DNA of 50,836 bases from Oscillospiraceae bacterium (GTDB lineage Bacteria; Bacillota; Clostridia; Oscillospirales; Acutalibacteraceae): assembly GCA_015065545.1 (NCBI GenBank), contig SVQA01000012.1:1-50836 (forward strand). Direction: 5' to 3'. A program made the translations under genes and the position numbers. Below the pieces are notes generated by a model. That model had not been told where the DNA came from, ran no database searches, and saw nothing but the letters and a program-made list of their open reading frames with translations. Positions within the stretch are counted from its first letter, which is position 1; the number at the start of each line of letters is the position of its first letter. Of the stretch, positions 22,929 to 31,763 are shown piece after piece.

Positions 22929-25568
22929 TTGAAGAAGATTTTTTTATGCGTTTGTGTTTTTGTTTTTCTTTTGATTTCTGCGATAATGATGGTAAATGCT
23001 TCTGAAACAGAAGTGACTGACACACCTGAGCTTACAATACTCGATAGCGGACAATGCGGCGAAAGTCTGTATTGGGAGCTTGACAGCGAAGGTCTGTTGA
23101 GAATTTTTGGAACAGGTCCTATGTATGATTATAATAAATACTATGAGCCTTCTCCTTGGTATAAATACAGAAATGAACCTTATATAAGTGAAGATGGCAA
23201 AAATATACTTGACAGTAACGGGGACATATATCTTTCTGCTGAAGGTTACTATGCCAATAACCCCAATGGTTACAAAGTAAAGGATATTCTCATAGAAGAG
23301 GGTATTACATACATTGGCGACTGGGCTTTTTACAGAGTTTGTGTAGACGAAATAACTGTACCCGAAGGCGTAGAGGCAACAGGTATTTTTTGCTTCAGGT
23401 ATTCTCCTACTCTTAAGGAATTGACATTACCTGATTCTTTGAAAGTTCTGGACGACTATGCCATATCTCGAAATTATGAGCTTGAGGTTGTCAATATAGG
23501 AAACTCTCTGGAAACAGTGGGTACTGCAGGATTTAATAATAACCCTTCTTTGAAGCAAATAATTTTGCCCGATACCTGTACAACTATCAATAAACAGTTA
23601 AGCCCTGCCTATGCAAGTATTGATTACAGCAAGGTTGGACTTATGGAGAATTGTGAATCTCTTGAGGTTGTATCCTTCGGAAAGGTTACGGATATTCCTC
23701 AAAGAACATGTCTCGGTACAGCACTAAAGTCGGTTGTTGTTCCAAATACTGTAAAGAGCATTGGAGATTATGCTTTTTATTCTTGCTCCTCTCTTGGTGA
23801 GGTGATTTTTGAAGAGAACTCAGTATGTACAGATATAAGTGTTACGGCTTTTAGCTCGTGTACTTCTTTGGAACGTGTTAAAGGCGGAGTATCTCTAAAG
23901 AAAATCGGTTCTTATACAAGCCTAAGCTCCCTTTCGGAATTTGATTTTAGCAGCACAAACACGGAATTGTACGCAAGGCAGTTTTTAGGAACTTCTTTAA
24001 AAGAAGTAAGTGTAAGTGATAATATCAGTGTTATTCCGGTTGCATGCTTCAATAGTATGAAGAGCCTTGAGAAAATTTATTTACCCTCTACACTTACAGA
24101 AATAATGGCAAGCTCCTTTAATTATTGTGAGTCTTTGAAGGATATATATTTTGGCGGTACACAGGCACAATGGTGGAGTATTAAGAAAGCATCAGGCTGG
24201 AGTTATAAGGTAAACCCCGAATGTATGGTTCACTTCTCGGATGATACAAGCCTTTCTCTATCGTATATACCAAAGAAATATACAGTTACATTTTTAGATT
24301 ACGACGGCACCGTTATTTCTACTCAGCAGGTAATAGAAGGCATCTCTGCTACAGAGCCCGAAAGCCCTGAGCGAGAGGGATATGAATTTACAGGCTGGGA
24401 CAAAGATTTTACAAATATTACAGAAGATATTGTTGTAACGGCAGAGTACAGCAAAATCCCTAAACCGATAGCAACCGGTAAGCTTCGTGTAGATGTTACC
24501 GGTGGAACAGGCTTTAAGATTTCCGTGGATGAGGGAAATCTACGTCCTCAGGGTACAGCTTACATAAACACAAAGATGTTTGTCGGTGCAACTGTAACAG
24601 TAGTTGCAAACGCAACAAGCGGTATAGAGTTCATCGGCTGGATGGATGAGTACGGTGCAATCCTCTCACCCACAGATACATACACCTTTGTGGCATCGGG
24701 CAACGATTATCTCAAGGCTTGCTATCAGACAGAGGTCGAGGGTGTTAACTCAGTTATCTTTAAAAATGCTAAGGCATCAGGCGGAAACGGTGCAATCCTC
24801 GATATGCAGTACTATGCATCAGGTGATGAGATTACCTTTCCCTCTGCACCTTCTCAGGCAGGTTATACCTTCTCAGGCTGGAGTATGACAGCAGAGGATA
24901 TTCAGCAGAAGCTCACAGCAGGTGAGGGCGTAACAGTTCTTGCTAACTGGGAAGTAGCAAAGGTTTACATCGACGTTACTGTTAACGGCGGCGAAATTTC
25001 AACAGCAGCCCAGCCAAACGGTCAGTACCTTGCATACAATGCACTTACAGTAGTAGCAGGTGAAGCTTCCGAAGGACAGAAGTTTGCATACTGGACAGAT
25101 GCTGACGGCAGAATTATGAGCTATGATGCAGAGTACAAGTTCTATCCCTCAAAGGACACAGAACTCACAGCTGTTTATGTATCAAGCGGTGAAACAGTTG
25201 TTAAGAAACCTCTTGCATTCATTGCAGGTGATCCTTCCGATATGGACACAGAGGCAATTATGTACACAATGAGCTGGGATATTGATGAATCTATCGGTAC
25301 AGTAACAGCGGCAGGTCTTATGTGGATAAACGAAGCAGATTACAATGAAGACACCTTCAAGCACGGCTCAGGAGACGGTAAGCTGTTTGACCGAACATTT
25401 GCGGCTCAGTTTATTAAGCAAAAGAATACATACTCCATTAACAAGACAGACAGTCTTTATGGTAACACCTACGTTGCATGTCTCTTTGTAATATACACAG
25501 ATGCAGTAACAGGTGAGAGTGTTACAATCTACTCCGATTCCGCTGTTATCACAAAGCTTGAACCCTGA
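22929..25568 (+). CDS. Secreted BspA-like LRR and InlB-repeat protein
   Basis: An 879-residue secreted protein. TTG 22929 is preferred: TAGGAG lies eight bases upstream and the N-terminus becomes a good signal peptide (MKKIFLCVCVF... to about residue 25). An LRR_5 (BspA-like) region spans about 90-430 (IGDYAFYSCSSL, ASSFNYCESL). Then InlB B-repeat-like domains: YTVTFLDYDGTVIS...GYEFTGWDKDF, and later GYTFSGWSM and FAYWTDADGRI. A C-terminal domain (about 755-879) is conserved-looking but not recognised. No dockerin, LPXTG or membrane anchor is visible. Such proteins are usually surface adhesins or substrate binders; that role is inference. Confidence 0.82.
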   Translation: MKKIFLCVCVFVFLLISAIMMVNASETEVTDTPELTILDSGQCGESLYWELDSEGLLRIFGTGPMYDYNKYYEPSPWYKYRNEPYISEDGKNILDSNGDIYLSAEGYYANNPNGYKVKDILIEEGITYIGDWAFYRVCVDEITVPEGVEATGIFCFRYSPTLKELTLPDSLKVLDDYAISRNYELEVVNIGNSLETVGTAGFNNNPSLKQIILPDTCTTINKQLSPAYASIDYSKVGLMENCESLEVVSFGKVTDIPQRTCLGTALKSVVVPNTVKSIGDYAFYSCSSLGEVIFEENSVCTDISVTAFSSCTSLERVKGGVSLKKIGSYTSLSSLSEFDFSSTNTELYARQFLGTSLKEVSVSDNISVIPVACFNSMKSLEKIYLPSTLTEIMASSFNYCESLKDIYFGGTQAQWWSIKKASGWSYKVNPECMVHFSDDTSLSLSYIPKKYTVTFLDYDGTVISTQQVIEGISATEPESPEREGYEFTGWDKDFTNITEDIVVTAEYSKIPKPIATGKLRVDVTGGTGFKISVDEGNLRPQGTAYINTKMFVGATVTVVANATSGIEFIGWMDEYGAILSPTDTYTFVASGNDYLKACYQTEVEGVNSVIFKNAKASGGNGAILDMQYYASGDEITFPSAPSQAGYTFSGWSMTAEDIQQKLTAGEGVTVLANWEVAKVYIDVTVNGGEISTAAQPNGQYLAYNALTVVAGEASEGQKFAYWTDADGRIMSYDAEYKFYPSKDTELTAVYVSSGETVVKKPLAFIAGDPSDMDTEAIMYTMSWDIDESIGTVTAAGLMWINEADYNEDTFKHGSGDGKLFDRTFAAQFIKQKNTYSINKTDSLYGNTYVACLFVIYTDAVTGESVTIYSDSAVITKLEP

Positions 25569-25590
25569 TTTTGTATAAATAATTATAATG

Positions 25591-25630
25591 AAAACCCCTG
25601 TTCAATTCAAAATTGAACAGGGGTTTTATT
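25591..25630. terminator. Bidirectional terminator between the LRR protein and GH31 genes
   Basis: A perfect 17-bp stem (25591-25607 with 25611-25627) whose arms start AAAACCCC and end GGGGTTTT, giving T-runs on both strands. Confidence 0.9.
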
Positions 25631-25687
25631 GATGGGTATTCTCTTTGTCTGCTTTATTCTCAGATTAAATGTCGGGAATTATTATTT

Positions 25688-27682
25688 TTACTGCTTTTTT
25701 AAAGTTTTGAGGTTTTCGGGATTATCATAATCCTTAGCAAAACCATCATCGGTATAAAGCACATACTCTTTGCCGTTTCCGATAAGCTCAAGAGTATTAA
25801 GGTCAAGCTCTTCAACACATTTTGCCGGATTGCAAAGGGGAATTGCCTTGTCACTGCGAATGAAGAACACAACTTCGTTTTCGGGAATTTCTACGAAGTG
25901 ATGACCCTTTTTCATATCTGTAAATGTAAGCTCACCGCCTTGCATACGAACAGCAGTCATATCCTCGGGGAGATATACATATCTGCCCAGAGCATTTTGT
26001 GTATAAACAGGTGCAATCATAATTTCGTTACCCACAATAAGCTGATCCTCGGTACACTTTGCAACAAGGTCATCGGGATATTCAAAGGCAAGAGGCTTGA
26101 ACATCATCTCGCCGTTTTTAGCAGCCTTCATATATTCGCTGTAAAGATAGGGGATAAGGCGGTAACGAAGATCAATGATGTGCTTGAAATCCTCAGGCTT
26201 TTCAAACTGATAACACTCCTGATTGCGAGTTGCACAAGCGGCATGGTTACGCATAAGAGGTGTGAAAATACCGAGAGAAAGCCAACGAAGTAGCAGGTCG
26301 CGGCTACAGTCATAACCGAAACCGCCAAGGTCTGCACCTACATAGAGGAAGCCGCACATATTGAGTCCGGGGAGAACCTTTAGCTCGGTAAGAATGTGTG
26401 ACCACCAAGAGAAGTTATCACCTGTCCAGATACCGCTGTAGCGGTGCATTCCGATGTAGGATGCACGGGAAAAGAGAAGGAATCGCTTGTCAGGATCTGC
26501 TTTAAGCAATCCTGCTGCGGCACTTCTTGTCATATTATAGCCGAAGAGGTTGTGTACATCCTTGTGGCAGTATTTACCCTGGGGAGTGTTGTGGTAAATT
26601 GAGCTGTAGTCTTCGTCGCAGTTCTGACGGCTGCCGAAATAGTTTTTTATATCCTCAAAGCCCTGAAGCGTGAGAGTATCTTCCTTTGCATATTCCTTTA
26701 TGAGTTTAAGGGCATTGTCTACACTTTTTTGCGAGTAGAAAATTGCAGGCTCATTCATATCGTTCCAGAAGCCCTCGATACCCATATCGGTGAGAATCTT
26801 ATATTTCTCACCGAACCAGAGTCGAGCCTCGGGATTGAGAAAGTCGGGGAAGTGGGTCATACCGGGCCATACGCAAGCCTCAAAGGGTTTGCCGTCCTTG
26901 TCGGTGCAGAAGTAGTTGTTTTTTATACCCTCTTCATAAACGTCATAGCCTTCTTCAATTTTAACACCTGCATCAATAATGGGAACGAGGCGGATATTCT
27001 CAGCCTTCATTTCGTCAGCGAAAACCTTAAGGTCTCCAAAAGCTTTTTCATCTACTGTAAAGTCCTTGTATCTTTCCATATAGTCGATGTCAAGGTACAC
27101 GGCATCAAGTGGAATATCCAAATCACGATAGCCTTTAACAACATTTCTTACACTGTCACGGTCAGCATAGCTCCAGCGGCTTTGGGTGTAACCAAATGCC
27201 CACATAGGAGGAATGTAGCTCATACCTATGGCGATTCTGAATTCTCGTATAATGTCATAGATGCTGTCGCCGTCGATAATATAAACGTACATATTTGTGT
27301 TATCAGAGCTTATAACAAGCTTATCGTAGTAGGTGAAGGCAATATCAAAGGTTACTGTTGAAGGACAATCAAAGAAAACACCAAAGGTTTTGTCCTTTGT
27401 GCTTATAACAATAAAGTTGTGAGCACCATAAAGAGAGTGAGTACCTTCAGTCTGATTGGGATCATCAGAGCAGAAACTGCGATAGATGTAGCCGCGCTTG
27501 TTGATACCTCTTACAGATTCCCCCAAGCCGTAAACAGCATCTTCTTTTGAAAGAGGCAGTGTGAATTTAAGTCCCTCTGTGGTGTCTGTTTCGAAATAAG
27601 GAAGAGAACTACTTTCGAGAGGGATACTTTTTACAACCGCATCTGTTTCAAAAGGTGTACCGAATTTGAATTTTTTGATCAT
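25688..27682 (-). CDS. GH31 alpha-glucosidase, cytosolic
   Basis: GH31 enzymes release glucose from the non-reducing end of alpha-glucosides. The 664-residue protein has the family nucleophile motif GFWNDMNEPA (Asp308) and acid/base region WTGDNFSWW (Asp422), plus PPMWAFGYTQSRW and HRYSGIW. There is no signal peptide, so it acts in the cytosol, fitting the last step of starch oligosaccharide use. ATG 27682 is chosen over ATG 27691 because GAAAGG then has normal spacing. Divergent from the degV-type gene. Confidence 0.92.
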   Translation of the reverse strand: MIKKFKFGTPFETDAVVKSIPLESSSLPYFETDTTEGLKFTLPLSKEDAVYGLGESVRGINKRGYIYRSFCSDDPNQTEGTHSLYGAHNFIVISTKDKTFGVFFDCPSTVTFDIAFTYYDKLVISSDNTNMYVYIIDGDSIYDIIREFRIAIGMSYIPPMWAFGYTQSRWSYADRDSVRNVVKGYRDLDIPLDAVYLDIDYMERYKDFTVDEKAFGDLKVFADEMKAENIRLVPIIDAGVKIEEGYDVYEEGIKNNYFCTDKDGKPFEACVWPGMTHFPDFLNPEARLWFGEKYKILTDMGIEGFWNDMNEPAIFYSQKSVDNALKLIKEYAKEDTLTLQGFEDIKNYFGSRQNCDEDYSSIYHNTPQGKYCHKDVHNLFGYNMTRSAAAGLLKADPDKRFLLFSRASYIGMHRYSGIWTGDNFSWWSHILTELKVLPGLNMCGFLYVGADLGGFGYDCSRDLLLRWLSLGIFTPLMRNHAACATRNQECYQFEKPEDFKHIIDLRYRLIPYLYSEYMKAAKNGEMMFKPLAFEYPDDLVAKCTEDQLIVGNEIMIAPVYTQNALGRYVYLPEDMTAVRMQGGELTFTDMKKGHHFVEIPENEVVFFIRSDKAIPLCNPAKCVEELDLNTLELIGNGKEYVLYTDDGFAKDYDNPENLKTLKKQ

Positions 27683-27707
27683 ATTTATCATACCTTTCGC
27701 TAAAGAC

Positions 27708-27736
27708 TTGAAAAATTCATAAAATTAAGATATAAT
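27708..27736 (+). promoter_or_regulatory. Promoter of the DegV-family gene
   Basis: TTGAAA at 27708-27713 and TATAAT at 27731-27736, spacer 17, giving a leader of about 80 bases. Confidence 0.6.
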
Positions 27737-27823
27737 CAATATTATAGTACAAGTATAGCATAGATTATATATGTTTACAACAATAAAATCTGTATGTAAA
27801 TACTGTTAAAAGGAGATTTAATT

Positions 27824-28684
27824 ATGGAAAATAAAGTTCTTTTATTTGCAGACAGCTCTGTTGATCTTACCAAGGAATTATGTGAGAGATACAGTGTGCA
27901 TACTGTTCCTATACATGTTATTCTTAATGATAAAACCTATGAAGATGGTGTGGATATTACCTCCGAAGAGATCTTCGATAATTACTACAAAACAAAGCAG
28001 CTTCCCAAAACAGCCGCAATCAATATAGACGATATTGTAACTGCACTCAAGCCTTATGTTGAAGATGGCTACGAGATTGTTTACGTTAGCCTTGGCTCAG
28101 GACTTTCCAGCAGCTACCGTAACAGTTGTCTTGCGGCAGAAGAGCTTGACGGTAAGGTTTATCCTATTGATTCCTGCTCTCTCAGCACAGGTGCAGGTCT
28201 GCTTGTTATTGAAGCGGCAGAAAGAATTGCAAAGGGTATGTCTGCTAAGCAGGTAGCAGAAGAGGTTCAGGCTTTGAGCCTTAAGAGTCAGGCAAGCTTT
28301 GTGCTTGATACACTTGAGTTCCTTAAGGCAGGTGGTCGTTGCTCTGCTCTTGCGGCTTTCGGTGCAAATCTTCTTGGACTCAAGCCATGCATCAAGGTTA
28401 ATAATGAAGAACACGGTGCTATGGGTGTGGGCAAAAAGTATCGCGGTAAATACGAGAAGGTTCTTCTCGATTATGTTGACGACACTCTTGCAGCTTATGA
28501 TAACATCAAGAAAGACCGTGTGTTTATTACCTATTCTTCCATTGATAATGATCTTGATAAAAAGGTTTATGAGCACGTTAAGGCAAAGGGTATTTTCAAA
28601 GAAATTTTCATCACCCGTGCCAGCGGCACAATTTCCAGCCATTGCGGTCCCAACACCTTGGGTATTCTCTTTATGACAGAATAA
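27824..28684 (+). CDS. DegV-family fatty-acid-binding protein
   Basis: DegV-type proteins (FakB-like) bind fatty acids and present them to a kinase; no FakA is in the window. The 286-residue sequence begins LLFADSSVDLTKEL, has VPIHVILNDKTYEDGVDIT, KTAAI in the TSQP-like position, YVSLGSGLSSSYRNS, and a C-terminal GPNTLGILFM, all normal for the family. AAAGGAGAT precedes ATG 27824. Confidence 0.9.
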   Translation: MENKVLLFADSSVDLTKELCERYSVHTVPIHVILNDKTYEDGVDITSEEIFDNYYKTKQLPKTAAINIDDIVTALKPYVEDGYEIVYVSLGSGLSSSYRNSCLAAEELDGKVYPIDSCSLSTGAGLLVIEAAERIAKGMSAKQVAEEVQALSLKSQASFVLDTLEFLKAGGRCSALAAFGANLLGLKPCIKVNNEEHGAMGVGKKYRGKYEKVLLDYVDDTLAAYDNIKKDRVFITYSSIDNDLDKKVYEHVKAKGIFKEIFITRASGTISSHCGPNTLGILFMTE

Positions 28685-28688
28685 AATT

Positions 28689-28718
28689 AAGCAGCCCTCT
28701 TCGGAAGGCTGCTTTTTT
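28689..28718 (+). terminator. Terminator after the DegV-family gene
   Basis: AAGCAGCC and GGCTGCTT form the stem, followed by TTTTT; the minus-strand neighbour ends right beside it. Confidence 0.85.
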
Positions 28719-29650
28719 TAGTTAAGTGCGATTTTTAAAGTGTCTGTGTTTTTTTGCATAAGAGATAAATAGGTTTCTCCCTTTTCAAAATCTTCTTTTG
28801 AAATGTTATGGCAGGAGTAGAATGTAAGAAGTTCTGCTCCTGTTTCTTTGCAGATTGTTTTACCGATTGAGTCACTGCTGAGCTCAATTTTAAGAATAGC
28901 GGATACATTTTCTTCTTTTACTTCGTCGATAAGCTCTGCTACAATGTGAGCGGAAGGCTCAGTGTCCTCAGAGCAACCTGAGAATGCGGCGTGGTAAGAA
29001 AGACCATATTCCTCAGCAAAATATTTAAGAGGGAATCTGTCGGCAAAAATAAAGGTTTTATGCAGAGAGTTTTTTGTAATTGTACGAAACTCGGTGTCAA
29101 GAGTAAGGAGTTCTTCCTTATAGTTCTCGAAATTATTCTTATAAAAATCTGCATTGTCGGGGTCTTTTTTTATGAGATCATCGCAGATTTTTTCACAAAT
29201 TGAAACAGCATTTACAGGGGAAGTCCATACGTGTTCGTCAATATGGCTGTGATTGTGATTGTGTTCATTTTTGTGCTCGTGGCTGTCGTCAAAATTATGA
29301 ATATCCACACAGCTCATAAGGGAGATTACGGTCATATTTTTATTTTCAGAGGTCTCAAGCAGGGAGTTAATCCAGGTATCCGATTCTCCGCCGGTATAAA
29401 TAAAAATATCGCAGTTGTTAATAGCAATAATGTCGGAAACCGTTGGCTCAAAGCTGTGACTCTCGCCGCCGGGGGGCAAGAGCATCGTAACCTCTGCCTT
29501 GTCACCTGCAAGTTCTCGGGCAAAATCGAACTGTGGGAAGATGGTTGCAACTATATTGAGTTTTTGGTTGTCTTTTTGAATGCTTTTACTGCAGGCTGAA
29601 AGAGAAAGTATAACTAAAACTGCAAGTAAAAGTGATAATAATCGTTTCAT
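28718..29650 (-). CDS. Zinc/manganese ABC transporter substrate-binding lipoprotein (ZnuA-like)
   Basis: This 310-residue lipoprotein carries a lipobox (LSLSAC, Cys20). It matches cluster 9 metal-binding proteins: PQFDFARELAG, LLPPGGESHSFEPT with a metal His, a His-rich loop (HEHKNEHNHNHSHIDEH), HVWTSPVNA, FADRFPLKYFAEEYGL and a C-terminal ETGAELLTFYSCH. The His-rich loop suggests zinc. No permease or ATPase gene is next to it, so those must lie elsewhere or be shared. AGGAG precedes ATG 29650. Confidence 0.88.
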   Translation of the reverse strand: MKRLLSLLLAVLVILSLSACSKSIQKDNQKLNIVATIFPQFDFARELAGDKAEVTMLLPPGGESHSFEPTVSDIIAINNCDIFIYTGGESDTWINSLLETSENKNMTVISLMSCVDIHNFDDSHEHKNEHNHNHSHIDEHVWTSPVNAVSICEKICDDLIKKDPDNADFYKNNFENYKEELLTLDTEFRTITKNSLHKTFIFADRFPLKYFAEEYGLSYHAAFSGCSEDTEPSAHIVAELIDEVKEENVSAILKIELSSDSIGKTICKETGAELLTFYSCHNISKEDFEKGETYLSLMQKNTDTLKIALN

Positions 29651-29678
29651 TTATCTTGCTCCTGATTAAGCTGAACAT

Positions 29679-29696
29679 TAATTGATAACAATTATA
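29679..29696 (-). promoter_or_regulatory. Palindrome over the -10 region of the metal-binding lipoprotein gene
   Basis: TAATTG-ATAA-CAATTA at 29679-29694 overlaps a minus-strand TATAAT (29696-29691). The position fits an operator for a metal regulator, but it is not the known AdcR or Zur consensus, and no -35 box is clear. Confidence 0.35.
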
Positions 29697-29724
29697 ATAG
29701 CACAGCTTTTAAAGAAAAGAAAGA

Positions 29725-29970
29725 CTAAAAGGATAAAAATTCTTCCGTAAGCTCAGGGATGTGTATTGGAAGAGCACAGTTGCGAGAAAGCATAAAAGCA
29801 AAATCCAGAGCTTTGGTTTTATCTTCTGAAAAGTCTTTAATTTCACAGCTGTGATTTTTGCACTTTGAATTTTTATATCCTTCCAGATAGACGCTTATAT
29901 CATAAGCATTTTGATTTTTGCTCACCTCATAACAGATTATGGGGGAGCGGTAAATAACACTTTCTTCCAT
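29725..29970 (-). CDS. Small conserved-type protein of unknown function
   Basis: An 81-residue cytosolic protein with GAAGGTAG before its ATG. It has a Tyr/Cys-rich N-terminal half and DKTKALDFAFMLSRNCALPIHIPELTEEFL near the end, resembling the small DUF6514-type proteins of Clostridia; that match is from memory and unverified. It stands alone between two unrelated genes. Confidence 0.65.
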   Translation of the reverse strand: MEESVIYRSPIICYEVSKNQNAYDISVYLEGYKNSKCKNHSCEIKDFSEDKTKALDFAFMLSRNCALPIHIPELTEEFLSF

Positions 29971-30005
29971 ATTTTCTACCTTCTTACTTTTTGCAGAATG
30001 TTGTA

Positions 30006-30034
30006 TTGACCGAGACCTGCGATGCTATTATAAT
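30006..30034 (+). promoter_or_regulatory. Promoter of the acyl-CoA-ligase-like gene
   Basis: TTGACC at 30006-30011 and TATAAT at 30029-30034, spacer 17. Confidence 0.75.
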
Positions 30035-30062
30035 ATAAATATATTTGAAACAGAGGCGTATT

Positions 30063-31763
30063 ATGGAGATAAAAGCACCATGGCTCAAATACTATACTGA
30101 TATTAAACCCAGCCTTGAGTACCCTGAGTATACTCTTTACGAGGCTGTGCTTTCGGCTGCAAAAAAATCACCCGAGAGCATTGCACTTATATATATGGGA
30201 ACAAGCTTTACATACAAAGATATGATAGAGCGGATTTATAAGGTAAGAGTTGCTCTTGAAAAATTAGGCGTAAAGCAGGGCGACAGGATAATGGTATGTC
30301 TTCCGAATATTCCGCAGGCGGTTTATCTTCTGTATGCGGCAGACTCTATGGGTGCTGTTGTAAGCTTTATTCATCCCTTGTCTGCTGTTGGAGAATATGC
30401 GAAATATCTGGAGCTGTTAGAAGCTGAGGTTATTATTACACTTGATATTTTCTATCCTAAATTTTTAAAGGTGTTTGAAAAGACAGGAGAGAAAAAGCTT
30501 ATTCTCACAGGTGCGGCAGATGAATTGGGAATATTAAAGCAAAAAATCTATAGATTCTCTCAAAAGAAAAAACAAATTGATTTCTTTGAAGCTTCGAATG
30601 TATACTTATGGAAGAAATTACTCAAAGAAGCAGTAGCACAACATCCAAAGGAAAATATAAAAAGCTGTGACGATGTATCGGTAGTGCTTTTTTCGGGAGG
30701 CACAACTGGAGAGCCAAAGGGTGTAATGCTTTCGGCAAAGGGACTTAACGCTATGGCAATGCAAACTATTGAAATGAGCCATTGTGATGTAAGGGGCAAG
30801 CTGATGCTTGCGGCTATGCCTATGTTTCACGGCTTTGGACTTGGAGTTTGCGTGCATACTGCCCTTCTGGGCGGGGCGGCTTGTATTCTTGTACCACGCT
30901 TTACCGTGAGAGAATATGCAAAACTCATAAAAAAATACCGTCCAAACTTCATTGCAGGTGTCCCGACCTTGTTTGAAGCTCTCTTGAGAGAAGAGGAGTT
31001 TTCCAAAACAGATTTGAGTTGTTTATCGGGAGTTTTCAGTGGCGGAGATACCTTGCCGCCTAAGCTTAAAAGTGAGTTTGACGGATTTTTAAAGGACCAT
31101 GGTGCTGCTGTAAGAATAAGGGAGGGCTATGGTGCAACCGAATGTGTTACAGCCAGTTGTCTCACTCCCTATAACGTTGAGCGCGAGGGCAGTATCGGAA
31201 TACCTTTTCCCGATACTTTCTATAAAATTTGCGAGATTGGTAGTAGCAGAGAGTTGCCTTTTGGCAAGGAAGGCGAAATTTGCATTCACGGCCCTGCCAT
31301 AATGAAGGGCTATCTGGGTGACCCACAGGAAACAGAGAAGGTTTTGAAGGTCCACGAAGACGGACTTGTGTGGCTTCATACCGGTGACGTGGGACTTATA
31401 GACGAAGATGGATTTGTGTATTTTAAAAGCCGTATTAAGCGGGTTATTGTTACAAGGGGATATAATGTGTATCCGGCAAATATTGAGCGAATACTCGAGG
31501 AAAATCCCCTTGTAAAGAAAAGCTGTGTTGTGGGAGTAAGCGATTCCTACAAAATGCAGAGCATAAAGGCATATATAGTGCTTTACTCTGACAGGCAGGA
31601 TAAAGAAAAACTGAAGGAAGAAATCTTAGATTACTGCAAAATGCATATTGCAAAATTTGCAATTCCTTCTTTTGTTGAATTTGTAAATGCTCTTCCTGTA
31701 ACAAAGGCGGGCAAGATTGACTATCGGGCACTTGAGGCTGAAGCGAACAAGGAAACAAAGTAA
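30063..31763 (+). CDS. AMP-dependent synthetase/ligase (acyl-CoA ligase-like)
   Basis: A 566-residue ANL-superfamily enzyme that would adenylate a carboxylate. It has the P-loop motif LFSGGTTGEPKGVMLS, the MPMFHGFGLG region, YGATECVTA, TGDVGLIDEDGFVYFKSRIKRVI and a C-terminal lysine motif VTKAGKIDYR. ATG 30063 follows AGAGG; an upstream in-frame TTG would start at or before the predicted transcript start. Substrate is unclear: long-chain fatty acid, or a carrier-bound acyl group. It ends directly against the stop codon of the convergent gene. Confidence 0.87.
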   Translation: MEIKAPWLKYYTDIKPSLEYPEYTLYEAVLSAAKKSPESIALIYMGTSFTYKDMIERIYKVRVALEKLGVKQGDRIMVCLPNIPQAVYLLYAADSMGAVVSFIHPLSAVGEYAKYLELLEAEVIITLDIFYPKFLKVFEKTGEKKLILTGAADELGILKQKIYRFSQKKKQIDFFEASNVYLWKKLLKEAVAQHPKENIKSCDDVSVVLFSGGTTGEPKGVMLSAKGLNAMAMQTIEMSHCDVRGKLMLAAMPMFHGFGLGVCVHTALLGGAACILVPRFTVREYAKLIKKYRPNFIAGVPTLFEALLREEEFSKTDLSCLSGVFSGGDTLPPKLKSEFDGFLKDHGAAVRIREGYGATECVTASCLTPYNVEREGSIGIPFPDTFYKICEIGSSRELPFGKEGEICIHGPAIMKGYLGDPQETEKVLKVHEDGLVWLHTGDVGLIDEDGFVYFKSRIKRVIVTRGYNVYPANIERILEENPLVKKSCVVGVSDSYKMQSIKAYIVLYSDRQDKEKLKEEILDYCKMHIAKFAIPSFVEFVNALPVTKAGKIDYRALEAEANKETK

